Source: Pseudolabrys taiwanensis (lineage in GTDB: Bacteria; Pseudomonadota; Alphaproteobacteria; Rhizobiales; Xanthobacteraceae). Taken from it: 64,000 bases of DNA. The translations under genes were made by a program, and so were the position numbers. The stretch is taken from the NCBI RefSeq assembly GCF_003367395.1, contig NZ_CP031417.1, forward strand, positions 5,171,501 through 5,235,500, given 5' to 3'. This document shows, piece after piece, positions 34,383-44,380 of the stretch; the first letter of the stretch is position 1, and the number at the start of each line of letters is the position of its first letter. The notes below the pieces were generated by a model. It was not told the DNA's origin and searched no databases. It worked only from the letters and a program-made list of their open reading frames with translations.

Positions 34383-35708
34383 TTGTCCTCATCCGATCTG
34401 ATCGAACTCACGGCCGCCGAGGCCGCCGCCGACATTGCGCGTGGTGCCATCTCGGCGGAAGACCTGACCCGCGCATGCCTCGACCGCATCGCGGCCACCG
34501 AGCCCGACATTCAAGCCTTTGTCCACGTCGACGCGGACCATGCGTTGGCGCAAGCGCGGGCGCTCGACCGTCACAAGGCCGACGGCGGTCGGCTCGGCCC
34601 GCTGCACGGCGTACCGGTGGGCATCAAGGACATCTTCGATACGGCCGATTACCCGACCGAATGCGGCTCGCCGGTCATGGCCGGCCGCCGTCCGGAAGCC
34701 GACTCGACCATCGTCGCCAAGTTGCGCGAAGCGGGCGCTGTGATCCTCGGCAAGACGGTGACGACAGAGTTTGCTTACTTCCATCCCGGCAAGACGCGCA
34801 ATCCACGCGATTTGACGCGCACACCCGGCGGCTCCTCGTCGGGCTCGGCCGCGGCGGTCGCGGCCGGCATGGTGCCGCTCGCCATCGGATCCCAGACCAA
34901 CGGCTCGGTGATCCGTCCCGCCGCTTTCTGCGGCGTGTTCGGCATCAAGCCGACGCACGGCCTCATCTCGCGCGCCGGCGCGCTGACATTGTCGGGAAAG
35001 CTTGATCACGTCGGCGCCTTCGGCCGCTCGGTTGAGGACCTTGCTTTGATCCTCGACGTGCTCGCCGGCCACGATGCCGCCGATCCCGACAGCCGGGCCT
35101 ATGCCGCGCCTGCTTTCCGCGCGGCGGCGGCGGAGGAGCCGCAGGTGCCGCCGCGCTACGCCTTCGTGCGCACGCCGATGTGGGACAAGGCCGATACCGA
35201 GGCGCAGGAGGCGATTGAAGAGCTGGCCGGCGCCGTCGGCGCCGAAGAAGCCGACCTGCCGGACGGCTTCGCCGGCGCGTGGGAAGCGCAGCGCGTCATC
35301 ATGGCGGCCGACATGGCGCACAATCTTGGATCTTTCGCCGACGAAGGCCCGGTGAGCGAGAAGTTCGCCGCCTTGATCGCGGAAGGGCGTTCGGTCACCG
35401 CCGTGCAATATCTTGCGGCGCTGCGCGATGCCGAGCATTACGCGGAAGGCCTTTGGGGCATTTTCGAGCAACTCGCCGATGCGATCATCACACTATCGGC
35501 ACCGGGCGTCGCACCGCTTGGACAGGACGCAACCGGCGATCCGGTGTTCTGTTCGCTATGGACCCTGGTCGGCTTTCCGGCGCTCAACCTTCCGCTGCTC
35601 ATGAACGACGAAGACCTGCCGATCGGCGCGCAGCTCATCGGCGCACCGGGACGCGACGAGCGTCTGCTGCGCACCGCGAATGCGCTGATCGGGGCGATCA
35701 GCGATTAG
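34383..35708 (+). CDS. Amidase signature family hydrolase
   Basis: The protein is 441 aa starting at a TTG (34383); no in-frame ATG lies nearby upstream. The amidase signature is intact: Lys82 in VPVGIKDIFDT, the cis-Ser region TPGGSSSGSAAAVAAG (148-162), and the nucleophile Ser175 in GSQTNGSVIRPAAFCG. Family members hydrolyse amides to an acid and ammonia. It follows the TRAP transporter with 58 bases and may share its transcript, so it could process an imported amide. No GatB/GatC partner is present, so a role in tRNA amidation is unlikely. Confidence 0.9.
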   Translation: MSSSDLIELTAAEAAADIARGAISAEDLTRACLDRIAATEPDIQAFVHVDADHALAQARALDRHKADGGRLGPLHGVPVGIKDIFDTADYPTECGSPVMAGRRPEADSTIVAKLREAGAVILGKTVTTEFAYFHPGKTRNPRDLTRTPGGSSSGSAAAVAAGMVPLAIGSQTNGSVIRPAAFCGVFGIKPTHGLISRAGALTLSGKLDHVGAFGRSVEDLALILDVLAGHDAADPDSRAYAAPAFRAAAAEEPQVPPRYAFVRTPMWDKADTEAQEAIEELAGAVGAEEADLPDGFAGAWEAQRVIMAADMAHNLGSFADEGPVSEKFAALIAEGRSVTAVQYLAALRDAEHYAEGLWGIFEQLADAIITLSAPGVAPLGQDATGDPVFCSLWTLVGFPALNLPLLMNDEDLPIGAQLIGAPGRDERLLRTANALIGAISD

Positions 35709-35731
35709 GCTCTCGCCGCCACGCCGTTCTG

Positions 35732-35766
35732 GAACATGCCGAGGACGTTCGCTCCTCGGCATGTTC
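35732..35766 (+). terminator. Perfect hairpin after the amidase gene
   Basis: The 14-bp arms GAACATGCCGAGGA and TCCTCGGCATGTTC are perfectly complementary around a seven-base loop, 24 bases after the amidase stop. A T-run is missing, so the call as a terminator is likely but not certain. Confidence 0.65.
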
Positions 35767-35940
35767 GTCTCCCGACGTGTGGCCACGATAGACTACGGCA
35801 GTGCCATGCAGCCGCGCTGTCCGCTGTTCGGTCGGCGATGGTGCTCAGACCTGCGTGAAATGCGGCTTGACTGAACTGGCGTCAGCTTGCATGTGCACCG
35901 TTCGAACGGTCGCGGCCGCGCCCGGTTTCCGGAGACCACC

Positions 35941-36393
35941 ATGAAAACTTATCGCCTGTTCCATGGCAGTCCGGCTCTATGGCGAGCGGTTTGTTGTGCC
36001 GTTGCGCTGACTGTTCTCCTGCCGTTTTGCGCACATGCGGCCGACGAGTTTCCTTTCGAGCGGGAGCTCATTCTGGATGCGAAGCGGATGGGGCCGTCGA
36101 AGCGCTTTCCGATGTTGACCGTTGAGCAGAATGGCAACGCGGTCATCGATCTGTGGTGCAAGACCGTGCCGGGCCGCATCGAAATCACCGGTGGCGCGAT
36201 CAAGATCGAGGCCGCGCCGCTGCCGGAAGAATTGCCAAGCATGATAGGGCCGGGCCAATGCACGCCTGAGCGTATGCAGGCGGATCAGGATCTGCTGACG
36301 GCGCTGACGCAAGTCACCGAGTGGCAAGGCAAGGGCGACACCGTCGTTCTTAGCGGTCCGGCGGCGCTTCGCTTCCACGCTTCAAGCCACTGA
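35941..36393 (+). CDS. Exported META-domain-like protein
   Basis: The protein is 150 aa from the ATG at 35941. The N terminus is a signal peptide (core AVCCAVALTVLLPFCAHA/AD). The mature part, about 115 residues, resembles an HslJ/META domain. It has LTVEQNGNAVIDLWCKTVPGR, GAIKIEAAPLPEE, GPGQCTPERMQADQDLLTALTQVTEW and GDTVVLSGPAALRFH, the typical order of a strand pair, a Cys-containing turn, a helix and final strands (segments shortened). The two Cys could form a disulfide in the periplasm. The function is unknown. Its 3' end overlaps the convergent CDF gene by 44 bases. Confidence 0.65.
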   Translation: MKTYRLFHGSPALWRAVCCAVALTVLLPFCAHAADEFPFERELILDAKRMGPSKRFPMLTVEQNGNAVIDLWCKTVPGRIEITGGAIKIEAAPLPEELPSMIGPGQCTPERMQADQDLLTALTQVTEWQGKGDTVVLSGPAALRFHASSH

Positions 36394-37354
36394 GATCGCC
36401 GAGAATCTTTCGGCGGCGGAGGAAGCGGCCGACGGACGGCATTTGCGGCTCGACCGGCTGCGGCCGGACGAAGACCGCGACCACGTCCGGCTGCGCCTCG
36501 TGAATGCGCCGCTCGAGCGTGTCGATGGTCGTCTCGATTTCGGGCGTCGTCAGCGCATCGTTGAATTCGAGCGCGAGCGCCACGACGATCTGGTCCGGTG
36601 CAAGATGCACGGTAAAGATGATGCGTACGCGCTCGACGCCGGGCGCGCCGCGGGCAATCGCGTAGACGGCCTCGCTTACGCGGCGGCTGGCCGGCTCGCC
36701 GATCAGCAGCCCTTTGCTTTCGCGCGCCAGCACCAGTGCGATGCCGCCGAGCAGAATGCTGATGCCGATCGACGCAACGCCGTCGAGAACCGGCATGTCG
36801 AAGGTCTGCGCCGCGAAGGTGCCGATGAAGGCGATGGCGAGGCCGATCAGGGCCGCGCTGTCCTCGAACAGGACGATGAAGGTCGGCGGGTCCTTGCTGC
36901 GGCGGACGGCTTCGAAATAGCCGACATCGCCCTTCATCTTGCTGAACTGGCGGAGCGCGATCCACCATGTGGCGCCTTCGAACAGCGCCGATAGCCCGAG
37001 GACGATATAGCTGACGTGCGGATCGACGATTTTGTGCGGATTGGCGATGTGCTGCACGCCTTCGTAGAAGGCGACGCCCGCGCCCGCGGTGAAGATGATG
37101 AGCGCGACGACGAAGCTCCAGAAGTAGAGCTCGCGGCCGTAGCCGAGCGGGTGCTGCTCGTCCGGCGGCAGATCGGCGCGGTGCAGGCCGTAGAGCAGCA
37201 GCAGTTGATTGCCGGTGTCGACCACCGAGTGGATGGCTTCGCTCAGCATCGCCGAGGAGCCGGTCCACCACGCAGCGACGAACTTGGTGAGGGTGACCAG
37301 CAGATTGCCGGCGAACGCCGCGTAAACGACGGTCTTTGAGTGCTTAGCGGCCAT
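36350..37354 (-). CDS. Cation diffusion facilitator (CDF) metal transporter
   Basis: The protein is 334 aa from the ATG at 37354; upstream in-frame codons lie in a hairpin region. CDF features are SSAMLSEAIHSVVDTGNQLLLLYG, HPLGYGRELYFWSFVVAL and, in TM5, LFEDSAALIGLAIAFIGT (shortened), with Glu/Asp and His residues at the metal sites. The C-terminal cytoplasmic domain ends with an EIETTIDTLERRI helix and a basic tail. CDF proteins export Zn2+, Co2+, Fe2+ or Mn2+ by proton antiport. The specificity is not readable here. The last 44 bases overlap the META-like gene on the other strand. Confidence 0.92.
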   Translation of the reverse strand: MAAKHSKTVVYAAFAGNLLVTLTKFVAAWWTGSSAMLSEAIHSVVDTGNQLLLLYGLHRADLPPDEQHPLGYGRELYFWSFVVALIIFTAGAGVAFYEGVQHIANPHKIVDPHVSYIVLGLSALFEGATWWIALRQFSKMKGDVGYFEAVRRSKDPPTFIVLFEDSAALIGLAIAFIGTFAAQTFDMPVLDGVASIGISILLGGIALVLARESKGLLIGEPASRRVSEAVYAIARGAPGVERVRIIFTVHLAPDQIVVALALEFNDALTTPEIETTIDTLERRIHEAQPDVVAVFVRPQPVEPQMPSVGRFLRRRKILGDLSGLKRGSEAPPDR

Positions 37355-37400
37355 GGGCAACCAACGCGCAGAGCGGGTTCCGGTTTCTGTCGCGCGCAGC

Positions 37401-37427
37401 AAAAAGGCCGCCTCGCGGCGGCCTTTT
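37401..37427 (-). terminator. Rho-independent terminator of groESL
   Basis: The arms AAAAGGCCGCC and GGCGGCCTTTT surround a TCGC loop, and the minus strand continues with a T-run. It lies downstream of groEL after the tandem hairpin units and upstream of the CDF start. Confidence 0.85.
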
Positions 37428-37440
37428 CGTCGTTTCTGGA

Positions 37441-39655
<2,215 letters not shown>

Positions 39656-39716
39656 GGCTTCCTCGTCGGCGCTGATGCGCGTCTCGTGTACCGGAAAGTC
39701 TCGATTTCTTAAGCCG

Positions 39717-39743
39717 TTAGCACTCGCTTACCCAGAGTGCCAG
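39717..39743. promoter_or_regulatory. CIRCE element (HrcA operator) of groESL
   Basis: TTAGCACTC, a nine-base spacer, then GAGTGCCAG. The left half matches the CIRCE consensus TTAGCACTC exactly, and the right half matches GAGTGCTAA at seven of nine positions. Spacing and location upstream of groES are as expected for repression by HrcA. Confidence 0.92.
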
Positions 39744-39908
39744 AAGGCTGCCCGGGAGATATTTGGTAACGGGCAGGGAGTCAAGCTGGGCGGCTGCAAC
39801 CGCGACCGGAACGACACAGCCCGTCCGTTCGTTTGCGGCTACCACAAAGCGCGCTTGCGCTTGCCGCCGATGCCACGCAATGTTCCCCTCCATTCCCAAG
39901 GAGTCCCG

Positions 39909-40472
39909 ATGAGCCGTTTCAAGACCCGTCCGTCGTCATTGCTGGCCATTGCTGCTTTGGCCGTGGTTTTGGCGGGATGTTCGAGCTTGTCGACGACGAC
40001 ACCGCCGACCGAGCCGCCTCCGCCGCCGGTCACGCCGACCCTGCCGCCGGCCTTCCCGTCGCAGGACATCGTCGGGCGCTGGGGCCTCGCCGCCTACCAC
40101 CGCGACGAAGACCGGGCGCGCACCGAGGCGGCCGCCGCTGGCGGATGCCGTCAGCCTTACGTCATCACCATGGGACCGACCGGCGGCGTCATGATGCACC
40201 TTGCCGACCAATCGACCCCGACCGAGCTGCGGCTCAAAGGCGCGCCGGGCGGCAAGACCTACGTCGGGCCCGCCGAAGACCCGCCGGGCAGCCAGCAGGA
40301 CCGCGAAGTCGTTCAATTCGACGGCCGCGTCTTGATCCTGCGTTGGATGGATCCGGAAGTGCAGGGTCGTTACGGCACGATGGTGTATGTCCGCTGCGGC
40401 GCCGAAGGCCAGAAACCGGCCAAGCCGCGCCGGCCGGCCGCCAGAAAGCCGGCGCCGAAGCCTAAGACCTGA
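39909..40472 (+). CDS. Putative lipoprotein with Pro-rich linker
   Basis: The protein is 187 aa from the ATG at 39909, seven bases after AAGGAG. The signal peptide ends in the lipobox VLAGC, with Cys24 or so as the acylated residue. A Pro-rich linker (TEPPPPPVTPTLPP) leads into a compact beta-rich domain with IVGRWGLAAYHRDED, GGCRQPYVITMGPTGGVMMHLAD and EVQGRYGTMVYVRC. The C terminus is a basic Lys/Pro/Ala tail. It resembles conserved rhizobial lipoproteins of unknown function. It is probably membrane-anchored in the periplasm. It is divergent from groES, so it may share the control region. Confidence 0.82.
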   Translation: MSRFKTRPSSLLAIAALAVVLAGCSSLSTTTPPTEPPPPPVTPTLPPAFPSQDIVGRWGLAAYHRDEDRARTEAAAAGGCRQPYVITMGPTGGVMMHLADQSTPTELRLKGAPGGKTYVGPAEDPPGSQQDREVVQFDGRVLILRWMDPEVQGRYGTMVYVRCGAEGQKPAKPRRPAARKPAPKPKT

Positions 40473-40502
40473 CCTCGTCCGGTCCATTGCCGGGTGCATC
40501 CC

Positions 40503-40666
40503 TTGCAAGTCGGCTTTGCCCGACTTGCAACAAGCTATCGGCCAGAACGCGGGTAGACCCGCATTCTGTTGCAATCCATGATGAGAATCCGGAAAAGCAG
40601 GCCCCTGTGAGCTAATCCTTCGTGGCCGCTCATCATGGATGCGTGGGCTGAGCCCGCGCATGACGG
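40503..40666. repeat. Cluster of three hairpin repeats before the MFS gene
   Basis: TTGCAAGTCGGC, TTT, GCCCGACTTGCAA (40503-40530), then AGAACGCGGGT/ACCCGCATTCT, then a CATGGATGCGTGGGCTGAGCCC...GCGCATGACGG element around 40632-40666 (shortened). The AGTCGGGC/GCCCGACT core of the first is shared with the groEL-tail hairpins. Because these repeats cover the first codons of a longer MFS reading frame, they argue for a downstream start of that gene. Confidence 0.65.
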
Positions 40667-40682
40667 AGACCGTGGGGCCATT

Positions 40683-41873
40683 GTGATTGGACTGCGCGAC
40701 TTCATCTCCGGCCCTTGGCGCGCGGTGCCGGTGCTCGGCGTCACGCAGATCCTGGCCTGGGGCTGCATCTTCTACACGCCCGTTCTGATCGTGCCTTTGA
40801 TCGCGGCCGAGCGGTCCTGGTCGATGTCCTTCACCATGGGCGGGTTTTCGGTCGGGCTGCTCACCGCCGGTATGATGGCGCCTTACGTCGGGCGCTCGAT
40901 CGACCGCCTCGGTGGCCACATGACCATGTCGCTCGGTTCGCTCGTCGGCGCGCTCGGACTCGTGCTGATCGCCTACGTCACGCACCCCGTCGCTTATTAC
41001 GCGGTGTGGATGCTGCTCGGTGTGGCCCTCGCGGCCAGCCTTTACGATGCCGCCTTCGCGACGCTCGGCCGCATCTTCGGCGCAGCCGCGCGCCAGCCAA
41101 TCACCGCTATCACGCTCGCCGGCGGCTTTGCCTCCACTGTGAGCTGGCCCACAACGCATGTCTTGATCGAGCGCGTTCACTGGCAAGGCACGTATCTCGT
41201 CTACGCCGCACTGCTCGCCTGTATCGCCGCACCGCTCCACGCCTTTGTGCTGCCGCGCAGCCGTTACGAGGCCAAGCCGCCGAAAGACGGCGAATCGCGC
41301 GCCACGGCGCAGGTGCTGCCGGCGCACGGACTTGCGTTCACCTTGGTGGCCGCGGCGTTCGGCGCCTATGCCTTCGTGCCGTCCGGCCTGTCCGCGCATC
41401 TTCTCGCGATCTTCGGCCGCAGCGGCATCGACGCCGGCACCGTGGTGATGATCGGCGCGCTGTTCGGCCCCGCGCAGGTCGGTGCGCGGATCATCGAGTT
41501 TGTGTTCGGACGCGACGTGCATCCGTTATGGGTCGTGCGCGGCGCGCTCACGGCGTTGCTCTGCGCCTTCGTGATGCTGGCGCTGCTCGGCATGTCGGTG
41601 CCGGTGGCGGCGGCGTTCGCCTTGATGTTCGGCGGCGCCAACGGACTCGTCACCATCGCGCGCGGCGCGGTGCCACTCTCGCTGTTCGGCGCGGCCGGCT
41701 ACGGCCTGCTGGTCGGGCGCATCGCCAAGCCGTTCTTGATGATGCAGGCGGTGGCGCCACTGGTGATGGCTTTTGTCGTCGAGCGCGTATCGGATGGCGC
41801 GGCGCTGGCGCTCGCCGACGTCTTCGTTGCGATCGGTCTTGGCTGCTTCGCCGTGATCAAGCGTCCGGCTTAG
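40683..41873 (+). CDS. MFS transporter
   Basis: The protein is 396 aa if started at the GTG at 40683. An ATG at 40635 would add 16 residues, but these are encoded by a repeat-like sequence. There are about 12 hydrophobic helices. MFS motif A-like elements are seen as GRSIDRLGGH after TM2 and FGRD between the halves. The sequence VLGVTQILAWGCIFYTPVLIV near the N terminus resembles the 'MFS transporter, unknown substrate' group found in Bradyrhizobium-like bacteria. The gene is monocistronic. Its 3' end overlaps the convergent cheZ-like gene by four bases. Confidence 0.88.
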   Translation: MIGLRDFISGPWRAVPVLGVTQILAWGCIFYTPVLIVPLIAAERSWSMSFTMGGFSVGLLTAGMMAPYVGRSIDRLGGHMTMSLGSLVGALGLVLIAYVTHPVAYYAVWMLLGVALAASLYDAAFATLGRIFGAAARQPITAITLAGGFASTVSWPTTHVLIERVHWQGTYLVYAALLACIAAPLHAFVLPRSRYEAKPPKDGESRATAQVLPAHGLAFTLVAAAFGAYAFVPSGLSAHLLAIFGRSGIDAGTVVMIGALFGPAQVGARIIEFVFGRDVHPLWVVRGALTALLCAFVMLALLGMSVPVAAAFALMFGGANGLVTIARGAVPLSLFGAAGYGLLVGRIAKPFLMMQAVAPLVMAFVVERVSDGAALALADVFVAIGLGCFAVIKRPA

Positions 41874-42421
41874 CCGAACAACTGATCGATCTCGCGCTGG
41901 CTGATATGGCCGCTTGCACCGTCGAGCTTGGGGCCGTTGAGGAGGCGATCCTCCGACTCTGTCGCGGCGGACGTCGCGGCATCCTCGGGGGACAACATGG
42001 CGGCGAGGCGGATTTCCATCATGCTCAGCAGCTCGATCACCTTGCCGATCCGTTGGCCGGCGAGATCCTGGAAATTGCAGGCCTCGTAGATCTCCGCGAC
42101 TTGGCTCTGAATGCTGCGCGAGAGTGCCTGCACGTTGTCGTCGCTCGTTGTGCTCAGCTTCCGTGCTTGCGCATCGATGCCTTCCGCCGATTTCAGGATG
42201 TCGTGCGTCGCCTTTTCCATCGACTCGACCGCGGCGCCGAGCTCTCCGGCAGCCAGCGTCATGCGGCGCTGCTTGCCGTCGTGAATGAGGGCGGCGAGAT
42301 CTTGCTTCTGGCGGGTGACGAGGTCGTGCAAAGCGACGAGATCGTGCGCCGGCGCCGCGGTCGCGCGGCGTCGCTCGTTCGACGTCATCATCTGCTCGAT
42401 GCGGAAAGTCTTGCGCTGCAC
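41870..42421 (-). CDS. cheZ: CheZ-like CheY-phosphatase
   Basis: The protein is 183 aa and is predicted to be mostly long helices. The catalytic motif YEACNFQDLAGQRIGKV keeps the Asp and Gln of the CheZ DxxxQ motif (DLAGQ). The C-terminal tail, ISQREIDQLFG, matches the CheY-binding peptide of CheZ. It should speed dephosphorylation of CheY-P in chemotaxis. No other che gene is adjacent; a CheY-like gene is found 18 kb away. The first residues (MQRKTFRIEQMM) may be slightly over-extended; an internal ATG at MTSNER is possible. Confidence 0.85.
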   Translation of the reverse strand: MQRKTFRIEQMMTSNERRRATAAPAHDLVALHDLVTRQKQDLAALIHDGKQRRMTLAAGELGAAVESMEKATHDILKSAEGIDAQARKLSTTSDDNVQALSRSIQSQVAEIYEACNFQDLAGQRIGKVIELLSMMEIRLAAMLSPEDAATSAATESEDRLLNGPKLDGASGHISQREIDQLFG

Positions 42422-42541
42422 GCGAGTGCCCCTTCAGAGGCGCAACCTAGCTCAACGGCCATTAACGCGGCGTTGCGCCACAGCGACACGATGCGTTTAC
42501 CATGTCGATGCGGCTTTTACCCAAAATAAAGCCTGATCATC

Positions 42542-43387
42542 ATGGTGCATGCGCAGTTTACCATTCGGTTGCGGTTTGGGCTTTGTATCGTCGCCATGTC
42601 ACGTGCGTTCCTCCTCGCTTCGACCGCCTTGCTGATCGCCAGCAACGCCTCGGCACAACAGTATTACGCGCAGCCGCAGCCGCGCATGGTGGTGGTCTCG
42701 CAGCCACCGCAGGTGCGCGGCGATCTCGGCGGCGGCTTCATCGAATATGTGTTCGGTGATCGCCCGCGCGGCTCCATCCCGCCGCCGCAATACGCTGCGC
42801 CACCGCAATATGCGGCTCCGCAGTACGCGGCGCCGCCACAATATCCGCAGCAAACTTATGCGGCGCCGCCGGACCGGCAGGTCTACGCCAACGCGGATCC
42901 GAACGAGCAGGTCCTCGAGCCGCAACGTCCCGGCTTCCAGATGGATCCGCAGTTCATGCGGCAGGAAGTTGCTTACAACGGTAAGGAAGCGCCCGGCACG
43001 GTCGTCATCGATACGCCGAACCACTTCCTCTATCTCGTGCAGCCCGGCGGGCGCGCGCTGCGTTACGGCGTCGGTGTCGGCCGTCCCGGTTTCACCTGGG
43101 CCGGCGTGCACGCGGTCTCGGCGAAGAAAGAGTGGCCGGATTGGGTGCCGCCGAAGGAGATGCTGGAGCGTCAGCCTTACCTGCCGCATCGCATGGCCGG
43201 CGGACCGAACAATCCGCTCGGCGCGCGCGCGATGTATCTCGGCTCGACGCTTTACCGCATCCACGGCTCCAACGAGCCCTGGACCATCGGTCACAACGTG
43301 TCGTCGGGCTGCATCCGCATGCGCAACTCGGACGTCATCGATCTTTATGAGCGCGTGAAGGTCGGCGCCAAAGTGGTGGTGATGTAA
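42542..43387 (+). CDS. Exported L,D-transpeptidase with QYAAPP repeats
   Basis: The protein is 281 aa from the ATG at 42542; the ATG at 42596 (MSRAFLLASTALLIASNASA) gives a tidier signal peptide and is equally likely. A Gln/Pro/Tyr/Ala-rich linker with near repeats of PPQYAA (about residues 75-115) precedes the YkuD domain. The domain starts at GTVVIDTPNHFLYLV and has the catalytic HGSNEPWTIGHNVSSGCIRMRN (shortened) with the invariant His and Cys. It probably cross-links peptidoglycan or attaches proteins to it. The catalytic half resembles the lipoprotein transpeptidase at 23 kb. Confidence 0.92.
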   Translation: MVHAQFTIRLRFGLCIVAMSRAFLLASTALLIASNASAQQYYAQPQPRMVVVSQPPQVRGDLGGGFIEYVFGDRPRGSIPPPQYAAPPQYAAPQYAAPPQYPQQTYAAPPDRQVYANADPNEQVLEPQRPGFQMDPQFMRQEVAYNGKEAPGTVVIDTPNHFLYLVQPGGRALRYGVGVGRPGFTWAGVHAVSAKKEWPDWVPPKEMLERQPYLPHRMAGGPNNPLGARAMYLGSTLYRIHGSNEPWTIGHNVSSGCIRMRNSDVIDLYERVKVGAKVVVM

Positions 43388-43408
43388 TTCACTTGCGGCG
43401 CTAATGAG

Positions 43409-43530
43409 CCGTCATCCGGAGGTGCGAGCGTCGCGAGCCTCGAAGGACGCGGTTGTTCGTTACGCAGGCTGTCGCGTCGGCCGTCTATCTTTCGAGGCTC
43501 GCGCTGCGCGCGAGCATCTCAGGATGACGG
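43409..43530. repeat. Palindromic intergenic repeat (GAGGTGCGAGC family)
   Basis: The outer ends CCGTCATCC and AGGATGACGG pair. Inside are GGTGCGAGCGTCGCGAGCCTCGAAGGA (shown in part) and TTTCGAGGCTCGCGCTGCGCGCGAGC. The core matches the repeat at 11981-12078. It lies between the convergent L,D-transpeptidase and DUF2076 genes. Confidence 0.8.
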
Positions 43531-43558
43531 GACGAATATCGACTGCGCGCAATGACCG

Positions 43559-44344
43559 TCACGCCGAATCGTCGCCGCCGAAGTCGCCACCACCGAAATC
43601 ATCGCCGCTGGCATCGTCGCCATAGTCGTCGTTGTCGGGATTGCCGCCGAACAGACCCGCGGTCTGCTGATCGGACGAGCCGCCGCGGCTGCCGACATCG
43701 TTTAAGCCGGCGTCGCGCGCGAGATCGCTGTTCGCGGCGTTGCCGCCCCACGGCGAGGTATCCGAGGGCGTCGAGGCGAAGGCCTGTCCGCCATGGTGGC
43801 CGAACATCGATGAGATTGAATTGAGCAGCATGCTGCCGGCGATCACGCCCGCGGCCGAAGCCGCCGCCGTGCCGAGGAACGAACCGCCGCCGCCACCTGG
43901 CTGCGCTCCGTATCCCGGCTGCGCGCCGACGCCGGGCTGTGCGCCATAGCCCGGCTGTGCGTTGTAGCCCGGCGCGGGCTGGCTCTGGTACGTGCCGCCT
44001 TGATTCCACCGCTGATCCGGTCCGGGTCCGGCATCGCGGCCGAGCGGGACGCTGGGGACCGAACCGCGCGCGCGGCCGAGAAAAGCCTCGCGCATGCTAT
44101 CGAGGAAGCCGGCTCCCTGCTGCGGTTGCTCGCTTTCGCCGGAGAGCTCGCGGATGCGCGCATCGGCGCGCTTGAGTGCCTCGTCCTGCACCAAAACGGT
44201 CTGCACCAGCGCGTAGACCGCGTTCGGCGCGCGCCGGAGTCCTTCGATGATCGAATGCTCGGCGTCGGGATCGCGCGGCGCGGTCTCGAGCTTGGCGAGG
44301 CGATCGAAAAGATCGTCGACCAGTTGGCGTTCTTGCGGGGTCAT
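43559..44344 (-). CDS. DUF2076 family protein with GYGAQPG repeats
   Basis: The protein is 261 aa, with GGGAGGAAG upstream of the ATG at 44344. The N-terminal 65 residues are the DUF2076 helix pair (MTPQERQLVDDLFDRLAKLE, PNAVYALVQTVLVQDEALKRAD; shortened). A linker with five PGYGAQPG-like repeats (about 120-155) follows. A hydrophobic glycine-rich helix (LGTAAASAAGVIAGSMLLNS) and a long acidic tail with DDFGGGDFGGDDSA close the protein. DUF2076 proteins are described as periplasmic ligand-binding sensor-like, but the function is not established. The GYGAQP repeats suggest a flexible, prion-like linker. Confidence 0.88.
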   Translation of the reverse strand: MTPQERQLVDDLFDRLAKLETAPRDPDAEHSIIEGLRRAPNAVYALVQTVLVQDEALKRADARIRELSGESEQPQQGAGFLDSMREAFLGRARGSVPSVPLGRDAGPGPDQRWNQGGTYQSQPAPGYNAQPGYGAQPGVGAQPGYGAQPGGGGGSFLGTAAASAAGVIAGSMLLNSISSMFGHHGGQAFASTPSDTSPWGGNAANSDLARDAGLNDVGSRGGSSDQQTAGLFGGNPDNDDYGDDASGDDFGGGDFGGDDSA

Positions 44345-44380
44345 TGCTTCCTCCCAATGCGCGCTGGCACGAACCGGTAT

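Noticed and set aside
39936..41522. A 528-codon leftward frame across the lipoprotein and MFS genes
   Set aside because: It is antisense to two supported genes, with no hydrophobic or domain pattern of its own.
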